A stretch of DNA of 64,000 nucleotides from Oscheius tipulae (taxonomy: Eukaryota > Nematoda > Chromadorea > Rhabditida > Rhabditidae), in contig JASJZH010000004.1 of NCBI GenBank assembly GCA_037178975.1, forward strand, positions 4,216,001 through 4,280,000, written 5' to 3'. Of this stretch, positions 1 to 11,127 are shown one piece after another. The first letter of the stretch is position 1, and each line of letters starts with the position of its first letter. The notes under the pieces are model-generated. The model made no database searches, had not been told where the DNA came from, and saw nothing but the letters and a program-made list of their open reading frames with translations. A program made the translations under genes and the position numbers.

Positions 1-1377
1 GACTGTTTCACAAACGCTGCTCCATCCCCCGTGGGTTATCATTGCTCGGAAGTTGTTGTGTTCTGAAGATTCCTTCATCAATTTCGGAGCTAAAGAGAAC
101 TGACTAATCAAGATTTTCTGTGGCAGCCAGTCAGACACAAACACATTTTTGGGAAGACTCTTTGAAGCATTTTCCCATTTTACGATAAAAGAAATGTTTG
201 GAAAAGAAGAAAACGTTTCCAGAAATGTCTCTTTCATATCCGTTGTCATTGAGGAAAAACTAGCTATTGATCCAAAAGAAACGAGCACGAAGGGAGATCT
301 TGATGCGATGCTCGACCATTTCTGAAAAATGATAGTGCTGCAGAAACAAACCGGTAAACCTTGTCGAGTAGGATAAGATTGTCTGAGAGAGTCATACCAG
401 CATGAACAAATTCCTGAGATATTGGATGTGGCAAATCAAAAACAGGAGAAGAGTTGAGAATTAAGGAGGAGGTCAAGTGGGCAGAGAAGACTCCCAGATC
501 TGGAAAATAGTCTTCGAAATGCATTTTGAGCTACCGTAAGACTGAGGGAGCCCATATCGTCCCTTAAAAATTGTGGTCTGCCTCCAGCGAGTGAACTGGA
601 AAAGAGACGATGTAACCAGGGAAACTAGGACGTTTTGAGCTCGTCTTGTGATGGTTAATGGTTGGTCAGAGGGCAGAAAGAGCTCTGAATGATGCTGTTC
701 CATTAGCGATGCTCCAAACAAGCCTGGTTGATAGCTAAGAGGTTGACCGACCCCAATCGAGTGGGATTGAGGAGAAAAAAGAAGAGTTGCACTTAGCCAA
801 GATACTTGAGAGATCTTTGCGGCTGAAAAGAACCCAAATCTGAACAAGAAGATAAATGCACAGAGGTCATCCTCACCCGCACGAGTCGTACTGTTCGAGG
901 AATCCAATATCGAATCGACGATCTCTCATTTCTTCCAAGAAAACGCTATCTTCCATCAAGGCTGAAACTATTAAACCCAATTCAAACAACTGATACCTCT
1001 ACAAATCTTCACAAAAAGATTGGACACTTTGGCTAGTTTCCATAGAATTTTAGGATCCAATGGAGAGGCCTCTTCGAATGGACCCGGACTCGCCCAAAGC
1101 AGATTTCTTGCTTCTCCAGGAGCCACACTAACATACTTTCGAATGATTTCGAATCGTGAACTGTTATATACAACCTGGTCGTCCACCACAGCTTGAATCA
1201 TCGTCTACAGACTTTTGTTCTTTTGTTCAAACTAATTACCACGTGATGTCCTTGATCCACGAGAAGCTCACAGATCTGAGCATTGAAGGCTACATGGCTA
1301 AAGGAGAGTGTGGGAACGTAGAACAGAAGTCGAAGGGAAGAAACTGATTGGAAGACCAGAAAGAGGATGAAGTACAT
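1..1377 (-). CDS. UDP-glycosyltransferase (UGT), 3' end beyond window
   Basis: Transfers a sugar from a UDP-sugar to small lipophilic acceptors, usually from the ER lumen (family knowledge). The protein starts with a hydrophobic leader (MYFILFLVFQSV) followed by the N-terminal UGT strand LLFYVPTLSFSHVAFNAQIC. A 37-base intron after GHHV joins it to TMIQAVVDDQVV. Further exons carry the mid-domain motif IGVGQPLSYQPGLF (about 680-740) and, near the window edge, the donor-sugar signature elements VSDWLPQKIL (about 105-140) and ITHGGWSS (1-45). The C-terminal part with the expected membrane anchor lies off the window. The ATG at 1377 is the first in frame; only a GTG lies further upstream. Nematode UGTs are a large detoxification family, so a specific gene name is not justified. 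Confidence 0.92.
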
Positions 1378-1697
1378 GCGGATCCGACTGGCCAAGACCA
1401 CCTGGGATAATTGTTACCGGACGAGACGGGCTAATTGAGGCGGAAGTCTCGACGTTCCCTTTCGCTTCGACTCTATCTGGTTTACCGCCCACCTTGTTTC
1501 AAACCGGGGGAAATCTCCTACCTTTTTTACATGCGATCTCTCCATGCTTTTTTACTTTCAAATCAACTGTTGGTTTAGAGATAAGAAGATCGTGAATCTA
1601 GTTCTGAATGCAAAAAACTCTCTCTGTGTGTAATATCTTCAACAAACTCAATTTATTCCTTTTAACTCTAACGCTTGCCTAATTGTTTGCAATAGTT

Positions 1698-2359
1698 ATG
1701 TTGTTCAAAATCAGAAATAGAGTTGTGTGCCCTATTCTCAAGATGGACTTTGACGTCGATTTGATAGTTCGTCCTGTCCTATCACAAGAGCTTCCTCTTT
1801 GGTGGAAACCGCTGCGCAATCCTGGCTCCACGGAGGACATTACCAAAGGTTCCGAGTATCTTAAACATCTCACGCACTTAGCCAAGATACTTGCTCCAGC
1901 TACCACGGAGGTTTGAACACGGCTGTTTGGACTAGAAGAGAACCTGATGACCCGTGCCAGAAGTCGGAGGAATCTCCTTTACGCGACGCGGCTAAAGAAC
2001 TGCAGCAAGTAGAAGAATCTCTGAAGTTGGGGAAGACCGACAGCAGCTGTAGTCAAGAAACAGTCGTAACGACCTCCAGTCTGGTGGAAGCCTGGCTAGA
2101 GAACTCGTCCATTCTCGACGTGGGAACAGTGAAGATGGAGGAGACTATAGAGCTTGTGGTGTCGACGGCTTCAAGTGACCGAGTTTCTACCCAAACTGCA
2201 ATGGAGGCGGCTCTCGAAAAGGTAGATCCTCAGCTACTAGAACTTCCTTTGTCCGATAGTCCGAATGCCTGGATTGTCCTGCTTATCTTCCTCAGCTTTG
2301 TCATTCTCCAACGAGTTTTTCTCGTTCCCACGGTAAACGGACAGTGCAACGAACCGTAG
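1698..2359 (+). CDS. uncharacterised protein with C-terminal membrane anchor
   Basis: Two exons (1698-1910 and 1961-2359) joined by a 50-base GT-AG intron keep phase 0 and give about 203 residues. A splice-like TTTGCAATAG lies just before the ATG and could be a trans-splice acceptor. The N-terminal third contains a tryptophan/proline patch (LPLWWKPLRNPGS). The middle is acidic and serine-rich without recognisable repeats. Near the C-terminus NAWIVLLIFLSFVILQRVF forms one hydrophobic segment followed by a short tail ending in CNEP. There is no signal peptide, so the topology suggests a tail-anchored protein facing the cytosol; this is inference. I do not recognise the family. It lies head-to-head with the UGT and converges on the Srx receptor. 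Confidence 0.6.
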
Positions 2360-2409
2360 AAGCCAGCCTTCGGCGATATTTTATAAAGTCAGTTTAACAA
2401 ATATTTGGA

Positions 2410-3696
2410 TCACAGTTGGGAGGCAGATGCAGTCGAAACGACAATGGTACTTCTGGATTGAGGACGTCTGCAGAAGGCGCCTCGAAAGTGGAACGCGAGT
2501 ACAACGAGTCTGCGAAAGTACGAGTTTCCCGAGGAAGACTCACCCATCAAGAGCATGACAAATTTCCCAGGCAAAGGTTGTTGTGAAATAGACATATAAT
2601 CTATCAGTATTCAAACTGGACAAGTAGTAAAAGTTGAACAACTCATAGAAGAATATTGAGCCTTGAATGACAGTCTAAACCTACTCTTTCCCATTTCTTT
2701 TTCATCATGCATACCTGAATGAAAAAGCGTTGTTCGATCTTCCTTCGGCCGCTCCGGAACGATCCACTTTGTCCCTGACTGACTGTCTTGTTCATCTGTC
2801 TCAACTGATAAAAGGATGAGAAATCCATGCAGGTCAGACACAGAAACACGGCTACTCCAGTATAGTAGTCGAAATAAATTGAGACCATTCGTCCGCATTC
2901 TGTGCTCGCAAAGTCCCAAGTGAAGGTGAATGAGTTGTAGACGATGAAACAGTTGTCAGTCCAGAAATAAGGTGTTGCATGGGCTGCCCCCAAAGACCAA
3001 ACTACTGCCAATACAAAACAAGTGTTTCGAACCGAGAGAATAGTTGAAGCCTGCAAAACGTCAGCTAAGATATACTGATTTTCACGGTCTACTCCACGTC
3101 TAATTCGAACCTTGGTTCTTCGAACTCCTCTAATCTAAGCTCGTGGCTGTCATCAGACGTGGGAGTTTAGAACATTTTAGAATGAGTAGGCAGGAGTGAT
3201 GGACATGTGACTCTCATAGGAAATCGAGAGTTCAGAATGATTGACTAAACTTACTCTTTGCTGGAAGGACATGGTTATCAGACGATTGACAGAAATGGCC
3301 AAGTGCGAGTAGACACACGCATCCCAAAAGAAGATGTTGATCTGTCCCAAACGTTTTCCAAGTAGAGAAGTTGATACGGAACTGTTGTGTTTCCTAAATA
3401 TTCTCGTGTTAATGAACAAGAGGAAGAAACCAACATGGCTGTGCTTGGACCACACCAGCTCAAAAAGACGATCAGTACACCTAGATTGGCTATCGAATGA
3501 GATACACATAGGAGACCAAAGGAGTTTTTCAAAATGGGATTTCTCCAAACAACCAGAATAGCAAGCGCATTCCAGCAGACACCTAGTCCTCCGACCTAAA
3601 ACTTCGAAAAAGTTCGGATTGAATACCTACGACAAAAATGACGGAAGAGACCAAAGTATACTGCCATGCTGGGATGACGGGGTCGGTCGCGTTCAT
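2410..3696 (-). CDS. Srx-type nematode chemoreceptor (7TM GPCR)
   Basis: Predicted seven-helix serpentine receptor, probably chemosensory. The reconstructed protein begins MNATDPVIPAW and runs through TM1 (VIFVVGGLGVCWNALAILVV), TM2 (NSFGLLCVSHSIANLGVLIV) and the characteristic Srx TM3 stretch GQINIFFWDACVYSHLAIS followed by VNRLITMSF. An extracellular loop with cysteines leads to TM5 (DYYTGVAVFLCL), then TM6 (FFYELFNFYYLSSLN) and TM7 (TTTFAWEICHALDGLVVLA). Introns are 35-55 bases; each junction was chosen because it restores the family pattern in phase. The protein looks complete, about 300 residues. The subfamily call rests on motif resemblance, and Srx is separated from related serpentine classes mainly by the TM3 pattern. 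Confidence 0.85.
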
Positions 3697-3809
3697 TCAG
3701 TGAGCTCGTTTCACAAGAGTGAACTCGGAATGGGCGGGCAAGTAACGGGCCTCGAAAATTCAAAACAGTCGAGTATTCGAAGCTTTATTCACTGTTTTGC
3801 GATAAAAGT

Positions 3810-4388
3810 CTAGACGATAGCCAGATCGGGCTCTTCGTCGGCTTCTTCGTCCAGAGTCGGTTCATTGGGGACTTCGAAAAGGAGACATTTTTCAGTGAGG
3901 ATTGTGACACATTTTTCGTCATTGGCCTCTTCGGATCGTACTCCTCCCCGGACTACGGACATATGTTCCAATTCCTCCTTTTCCTTTTCATCCTCGTCTT
4001 CCAATTCGCCCATTCTTTTTTACTTTGCTCGGATCTGTCTTATCTGCAAAAGCAGTCTTCTCGTAGTTGTTGGGCTCGGTCGCGAACAGTTTTTGGGCAT
4101 TGGATCGCGATTCCGTAGGCTGTGTGACATCTTCCTTCAGTTATAGATTCTTACTCTTGACACTTTTCTTCGTCTCTTCCTTGGCTGTTTCCATTCTGCT
4201 GCTAGTCTCCTTCTTCTTCGCCATGTTTTCATTGCTGCTCGTTCGAGATTCCGAGCAGCATGTTGCAGTGTCCTCGTCTTATTCTACTGCTTCTGTATCT
4301 TCCTCGAGTCTTACCGCTCGTTATCCGACTTGTGGGTGCAGTGAAGAAGAAGAGCAGGTAGAAGGACGGATAGGAACAGTCCCAACAT
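3810..4388 (-). CDS. small secreted orphan protein, basic middle and acidic tail
   Basis: Four short exons give a protein of about 155 residues. It opens with a good signal peptide (MLGLFLSVLLPALLLHC). The second exon encodes a strongly basic block with runs such as WRRRRRL and KQPRKRRRKVSR, which look like prohormone-convertase-type sites. The last exon is acidic and ends DEEADEEPDLAIV. The first three exons join in consistent phase through introns of about 42 and 35 bases. The acceptor of the last exon is ambiguous (intron 31-46 bases), so the junction near 3990-4010 is uncertain. No family is recognised. A secreted precursor cut at the arginine blocks is one reading; a nucleic-acid or heparin-binding protein is another. 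Confidence 0.5.
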
Positions 4389-4536
4389 CGAGTATCGAGC
4401 GAATGTGTGGCTACTTCTGTTGACTACTTCTCCACATGACAAGTTTTCTCTTCAAATTACTTAATTACCTCTATTGAACAAAACAAATTTAGAAAAATTG
4501 TTCAGTTGTTAAAGAGCATCTACCACGCTTCTCGGA

Positions 4537-5260
4537 ATGGACGAAATAGACATTGGTGAGTCTACTATGGTGGTTTGACCCTTTCCGTTCAGATATGAGC
4601 ACATCGGCTTCGTCGGCCAGTGAAGAGACGATGTGCGAGACGGCTCTGCTCAACTCGTGCGATACATGCCTCGAGACCTCGTGGAGCGAGTCGACAAACG
4701 AAGAATTGACTAAGCTGAAGAAGTATGTAGAGCACGAAAGGAATCTGGGCGAGCATATCCCGTTGATCTTTGATCGATCCGATGGTTTCCAGTCGTTGAC
4801 AGAATGGCTCACTAGCCACTGGGGTTCATTCCCTCTTCACACACATCTCACTGCTCGCATCGTTCAGGACGTTTCTGCCGCCTTGCTCTTCCTTCACAGA
4901 CTCCACTTCTCCTACGGTTCTTCTCTCCCGGAAAATATCTTCCTCGACAGAAACTTCTCCGCCCATCTGCTAATTGAACAGCCACCGCGTGTCAGTGTTG
5001 GACGACTGGCTCTCGAGGAGGATATGTTCCTATTGGGAGAAACTTTCTACCGTCTGGTTACTGGTAAACAGGCTCTTTTCGACAAGAAGAAATACGTCAA
5101 ACCGACGGCTACGACTCCCTATCACATCGACCAGGACGCTCTCAAACTTGCCATCAAACTGCTCAATCCCCACTCCAAGCATCGTCCGTCTGCTGGAGAA
5201 GTAATCCATTCGTGGTGTAGCAATGCCGAAGACATCCGTGTCATCACGTCTCTTCTCTAG
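4537..5260 (+). CDS. degenerate protein-kinase-like protein (predicted pseudokinase)
   Basis: Exon 4537-4555 joins 4593-5260 through a 37-base intron and gives 228 residues starting MDEIDID. After a serine-rich leader, residues about 60-220 resemble a kinase hinge and C-lobe: a GFQSLTEWL helix D region, ARIVQDVSAALLFLHRL for helix E, and YGSSLPENIFLD where an active kinase has HRDLKPEN. The catalytic Asp and Lys are thus Ser and Leu, while the Asn is kept. There is no DFG-like triplet, and the activation segment is collapsed before EEDMFLLGETFYRLVTGK (helix F). The end matches the helix I region (LNPHSKHRPSAGEVI). No glycine loop or VAIK lysine is present. Phosphotransfer therefore looks impossible and a scaffolding role is inferred. 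The family member is not recognised. Confidence 0.75.
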
Positions 5261-5283
5261 ACCTTTACAATAAACCGTAATCA

Positions 5284-8200
5284 TCACAATTGGTCGATTG
5301 GTACTCGTTCGAACGACTTAAGATGTCGCGTCAGATGACTATTACACTGCTCTGTTGCCTCGGGATGCAGTTTGAATGTTTTTCCAGGCAGTACTTTCGT
5401 CTTGGTCAATTTCGGTGATCCCGTTTGATGGGTAGAAAGACTGAACACTAGGTATGCAGTTTCGAGTAGAGTTACCTGATTTGAATGTCTCCGCGATGGA
5501 TCTGCTGGCAAACATGTTCGTTCCTCTCCTCAGCCAATGCATCAGCCAGTACTCCAAACGAAGTTATCACACTGAGTTCAGATCCGACCAGACGTTGTGT
5601 CTTGCCATTGAAGCGGAGGTCTGCCTCAGCGGTAAGAGCAGCAGATACACTGAATAAACGAGACTGTTCTTTCGTTTAGACCACCTACTTTACGGAAAGG
5701 TCCGCGGAGATTTCCTTGTATTGCATGGAGATACCAACCGACGATATGAAACTTACTGCGGCGGCTCCACGTGAGAAGAAGTTAACAGATGCCCCGGAGA
5801 AAAGAGGGAATGTAACATCGGATGTTCGCAGCACAATATTTCCCTGAAAAGGAGGATATTAGGTTCAGAAGAAAAGACAGACATTAAAGTATTTGACAGT
5901 CTGACCGTCCGCATTGGATACCAAGTCCATCATTGATCCTTTGTTGGAGAAGAGATGGTTGACGGGGAAGGAGTGCTCGAACAGAGACAATCGGAGAGCA
6001 GACGAGTGATCAGAGGAGATTTCTGTAATTGGGAGACCACCTTTCATCCAGAAGTCCATCTGAAAAGTGCGTTTTCTTCTAGAGAGCACGAGCTAAACCT
6101 CAAACAACGAATGAATTTTGCGACCGCGTTTAGCGAGGAGTCTGTAATCAGAACCACGGAAGTGTCCTTCGTCGAAGTGGGATGAGGCCTCGTGTTGCAA
6201 ATTGAATGAATCGATATCAGCCAGCGATTCCCAGTGTGAATGAGAATTGGCTATGAGAGATCTTTGAAGATAATTCGGACGGAAGACCTTGAAGGCTCTC
6301 ATCCTTTTCCAAAAGTCTTCTTTCTGTAAACTAGTCTGGTCAATAAAACCCTTCTCTGACCAAGTCGTCTCGATCACTGGTCGACTTTATTTTACTGTAG
6401 AAGTACTGCCAACGCTCGTGGTCGTCCGGTGAGTTGGTCTCACTTCTCAAAACCAGTGTGGCCGAGTGTTGGAGTTCGGGAACGCAGCTGAAGAGAGAAC
6501 ATTTGAAATCATTTGAGAGACTCATACTTTGAGAGGATATCGACTGCTTGATGAGCATCAAGAATGCTCGTCTTTTGAGAACACGTGTCTCGGAACAGTT
6601 TGACAAGCCGCTGGACTAGCGTCGTCTCATAGAAAGAACTGGGAAGACTGGACAGGAGACGAAGAGCCGCTGATTGAATCGAAGACGATTGTTGAGAACA
6701 GATCATTTCACGAGCCAGTTCGTATACTCTTAACAGTATGAATTTAAATACTGAGAACGAGAAACCAACTGAGGAAGGGGAAGGTTCTGGAAGACTTCCA
6801 GTGTCCTGATCTTACATAATTCTGATTGACACATGGTCAATTGCTCGAGGAACTTTTCGACTAGCTGAAAATAATGATATTGGTTAAACAGTAAAGCAAG
6901 TACGAACCCTGTCCTTTCCTTTATGACAAGAGTTGAGAGTAGATGTTGATCGGTCACACCTCTTTCGGAGAATTGTGGCCATTGCATTGGCAATCTTCCA
7001 ATAATCATCAGAATCCTGAGGAGTCTCGATCAACCAATACTGAATACTTTTTTTAATTATAAATAGTTGACAGAAGAACTACCATCAGCTGTTTGTGCCA
7101 TTTTTCGTCATTCGTGACCGAATGAGCTGCTCCGAACAGAAAGTCATCGAGAAACTCTGTTCCTTGAACGAAGAGAACTTCCCTCGCGATCAATAGACTC
7201 TCTGTCGTGCCAATTGCTCCCAAAAAGTTGCCAATAACAGGCAGAATCGGTTCATTTTCAGGGCTTTGGATAGCTCTTCCCCATTCTCCCGGTGTGGCCT
7301 TCTTGGCAGCGTCGAATATTTGGGCGTAGAGAGACGAATGCTGCTTACAAGTGTGAGTGTCTCCCATATCGAACAGATGCTCGCGATACTTTTGTAGAAG
7401 TGAGAGCAGCTGAGTCCAGTTGATGATCTAACAATGAATAAGACTACCTCTGGACGTTTCCCCGAACTCTTGACTACTTGCTCATACAGCTTATCACCAA
7501 CTTTGGTCAAACCGAGGATGTTTGTAGCACATTCATCGGCTTTCAGGCCTTCACAAAGATGTTCCGCGTAATACTGAGTTCTATTGGTAATTTCCACCCG
7601 AGTTCTGGAGACCATTGACTATCTGTAGCTTGAATACAAACCTGCTCTCGAGTTGAAATCCCCATCGGTCGTCGAACGGTGTCCGTACGGACAGTAGCTC
7701 GATGGCATCAATGATGATGATATCCGCGTCGACCTTTGTGTTCTGTCTGAAATTCTATTTAATTCGACAAGAAGAAAGAAATACGTATAAAGAACATCTT
7801 GGTTATAGTGAAAGTAATCTTGATACTCGATTTTCGTAAAGTTGTTCTCTTTTCGTCCGATATCACATCCGTCAATGACACGACGGAACTTTTTGTTCTC
7901 CGGTCGACCGAACTGTACTCGACACTTTCCATACACGGTATCCTGAACAATCTAAACAGAATAATCTTTAAACATACGACAGTTTGGTCGTCTCCTTCAC
8001 CGTTGAGGGCGGGTGTGTAAATGAGATTGACTAGCGAGAAGAGGACATTCCAGTTGGCTGTGATGGCTCCTCCTTCAGTATCGATGAACACGGAATTGAT
8101 GTTGTTTCCACCTTGTACAAACGATATGAAAATGTCGGGCAGATTCATTTCACAGGCACCAGAACGACAGGCCGTCATCTGAAAAATGTTCGGTTTTAGA

Positions 8201-8517
8201 ATTGACAACGTAAAACACCTTGAATCTGGCCAGAACGTCTCCAACTGGGTCATAGTGGAGTGTTTCAAAGGAGAAGTTTCCGCCTATCACAATCGAAGGA
8301 GTGTCAAGCTTGTGCTCAATATCATCATAAACCAGCGTTTCCGTCTCGAAAGTGTAGTCTACTTTGAGCAATCTGAGAGACATTCTGTCTTTTGAGAGGG
8401 CGATTACCTGTTGACTGCCTCGCCTGCCTTTGGCGGATTTTTGACGAGATCCACGACGACAGGCTCTCGAATGGCCAACGTGCCGGCCACAATAGTCAAG
8501 CAGACAAGCAGAATCAT
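5284..8517 (-). CDS. microsomal triglyceride transfer protein large-subunit homologue
   Basis: Large lipid transfer protein of the vitellogenin-N superfamily. MTP loads lipid onto apoB/vitellogenin-type particles in the ER with protein disulphide isomerase (family knowledge). A clear signal peptide (MILLVCLTIVAGTLA) leads into the N-terminal beta-barrel region RLLKVDYTFETETLVYDD. Then come the conserved pattern GKCRVQFGRPENKKFRRV (about 7,850-7,930), matching the GNCKVTYQ segment of MTP, and the helical repeat domain (6,500-7,600) with motifs such as LDAHQAVDILSKYE and NFLGAIGTTESLLIAREVL. The C-terminal lipid-binding portion ends HLKSFERVPIDQL. At least nine exons with short introns are visible. 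MTP is preferred to vitellogenin because of the short C-terminus and lack of a von Willebrand D domain; another lipid-transfer paralogue is the alternative. Confidence 0.75.
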
Positions 8518-9404
8518 GCTGACCGATGAAACGGGACGACTTGGATGGCTAACGGTTGCAGAACAAACAGAGCTGATAAGGAGTCGGGAAGACTACGTAC
8601 GTATAAGGACACGTATGCTTGAGACTGATCTTTATTCGGAATCAGGACTTTTTTGAATGGGCTATGGTTCGCATCAATTACTTTGTGGTTGGCCTAGAAA
8701 TGTGTTCACGACAGTACAAAGTTCGAGTATGGCCATAGACGAGGAAGGATCATTTCCCGAGGGAGTACATCTCCATAATAGTCACGTTTGCGGCTTTTCT
8801 TCCAGTTTTATCGCAGTTTGTTCCGTTCAATTGGATGGTGGATAGAAACACTGTTTGAATGGCTGTTTTGACGGAGTACTTGTCTGTCCCAGAAGACTCG
8901 AGGGATTTCGAGAGGGAATTCGGAATTCATGCATAATTGGTGTAAACAAAATGGGCCATTTCAGCGCCGGATAGTTTGTCCGATTCCATTCAGAACAAAA
9001 GAATCTATGAGCGACTATCCATAAAAATTGTAGTCAATGCTATCCCACCATTTTCTCTCGAGAATCAAAAGAGTGTGCTCTGAAAATCTGGGGCAAACAT
9101 AGAGGCAATCTCATTAGTCGAACTCCTCCTTGTGTGCACTTCATCAACTTTTTCACACTGATCATTTCCTTTCTTTAGTCACTTGACGGCCGTTAATCTT
9201 CCCGAACGGACCCTCCGTCGACGTCTTCATTATCTGGTCCCCTTTTGGACTTTTCTGGTAACAGTCGACTTGTTTATCCAGATCTCTAATCGTCTGTGGG
9301 CGCAATAGCCACCGTCTCTCGACTGATAGAGGGGTTCAGAGCAATTAGACAGTCAGTTGACTACCTCTCCCATTATCATTTATCCCTATTCTGGCCGACT
9401 TGAG
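8518..9404. other. intergenic region, no gene recognised
   Basis: About 0.9 kb between the divergent MTP-like gene and the receptor at 9405. Short open frames exist (for example 8657-8845) but none shows a signal peptide, family motif or convincing splice partners. It must hold the 5' regulatory sequence of both flanking genes. Confidence 0.5.
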
Positions 9405-10855
9405 ATGAACTCGACCAGTTTGGCTAGTGCCGAGGACAAGTTGGAGCATCTCTTCAAGCAGATCATGCAGCAGTACAAGTGCGAGAAGGTAGAACGGATT
9501 TAGATACTAACAACAAGTCTAGGAACCACAAGAAACGCGTTGTGATCAGAGAGACATACACGCCTTCCTCATGGGACACGGATTCCTGCTCGTTTTCACA
9601 CTGGCCATGTTCGGAAACTGCGTCAATCTACTCATCTACAACTCGGATCAGATTCGCTTCTATCTCGCCATTAGAATGCTGTGTACTCGTCTGGTATGTC
9701 TCATTTTTCTAACTAACTTTCCACCCCTGAAAAGTCCATATTTGAACCGTGAACTGTTCAGCTGATCAACTGCGCCACAATGCTTTTCCTCCTCCCACAC
9801 GCCCTTCGAACGATCGGCGCTTGGGAGGAAAACTCTGAAATGGACTTCTACTACTGGCAATATTTTCCCTACCAAGCATATTTCGTCAATGTTTTTGGAT
9901 TCTGTGCCATGTGGTGAGTTGTCGAGTGGCGCAGATAACAATCTCTCCCTTTAGGATTACGGTAGTCATGACATCTGAATGCTACTTTCACTCGGTTTTC
10001 CCGAACTACTCGAAGAGTGTCTGTACCAAGAGAAACCTATACAAGTACTGTTGTTTCTTGAAATCAAACACCTAGATTTTCAGGACTTACGCAATCATGC
10101 TTGCAATTGGACTCGTTTTGGCTCTGAACTATCCGCTAAATAGAACAACCACATTGACCAAGGATCAGTGCAATCGAGATATTGTGGCTATCACGGCTTC
10201 TGAAGGTCACAATTTCTTCTATCAGACAAACTTCTTCTCTTTCAGATGAGACAGTAATGATATTGGAACGGGTAATAACCGTTGCCCATCTTCTGCTGGC
10301 AATCCTCATTCCGATGGCCCTTCTCATCTTCATGACCGTCTCAGTCTTCTGGCGTTTAGTTCTCTGTCGTGATCAGTCAACATCCCACTTCACGCCTGAG
10401 AAACGCTGTGTGACTCGGATCACATTGATCACTACGAGTCTTCAATTGGTAGCAGAGTTACCGCCGATTCCTGTCTTCGTTGTCGCTAGTCTTGTCGGAC
10501 CACAGGTCATCAATCAGCCAGCTATCTGTGCTTGGAACACCATAGGTTCTTGATACAGTTCCTTCTGTTCACTAGACGGTTCCAGGTGTGTTCCTCGGTC
10601 TCTGCAATATGAGTCTGAGCTTCTTCGTTTACATCATCTTCAGTCACAAGTTCCGGCAGATGGTTCAGAGGTAGGACAAATAGAAAGATAGAAATAAGAT
10701 ATTTCAGGCGTCTCCGAGAAGTAGCGACTGACTGTTTTCCATGTATTTGTCGTTCGCGCAACAAAACTCTCGATTTGGAGAAGGTAGCAGATGTGAAGCA
10801 GAAAGAAACGGTCTTACAGGCAGAACGAAGTACTGAACAAGATGCCTTTCTTTAA
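9405..10855 (+). CDS. rhodopsin-class GPCR, FMRFamide-receptor-like
   Basis: Predicted neuropeptide-type receptor. The N-terminus starts MNSTSLASAED and has an N-glycosylation site. TM1 holds the GN pair (LAMFGNCVNLLIY). After TM2-TM3 the usual DRY triplet region reads SECYFHSVFPNYSK. TM4-TM5 follow a loop with one cysteine (TKDQCNRD), then TM5 LLAILIPMALLIFMTVSVF, an EKRCVTRITL intracellular loop and TM6 with PPIPVFVVASLV. TM7 region GLCNMSLSFFVYIIF lacks a clear NPxxY, having NMSLSFFVY instead. The tail is basic and cysteine-rich (CFPCICRSRNK), a likely palmitoylation patch. Seven or so exons are separated by short introns. The pattern resembles nematode frpr receptors; the ligand is unknown. 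An AATAAA-like signal lies at about 10,878. Confidence 0.82.
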
Positions 10856-11127
10856 ATTTTCATGCTGTAGAGCTTCGAATAAATGGTTGCAAAAGACGGC
10901 GTTCGTCTGCTGAAAAACATCACTGATGCAAAATCAAGACTGGCTTCTAGTCTGATTCTCCTCTGCTAGATTTTGAGAAATACTGCCAATTCAAAGTCAA
11001 AACTATTCTGGAGTACTGTAATTCCGGCGCAGTTCAAACTTCTTTAAAAATGCTCTGCCATTTTCTGTACATTTTTATGCTTCTATCATTCTAGTCATTA
11101 ATTTACAATTCAACAATACAGATAAAA

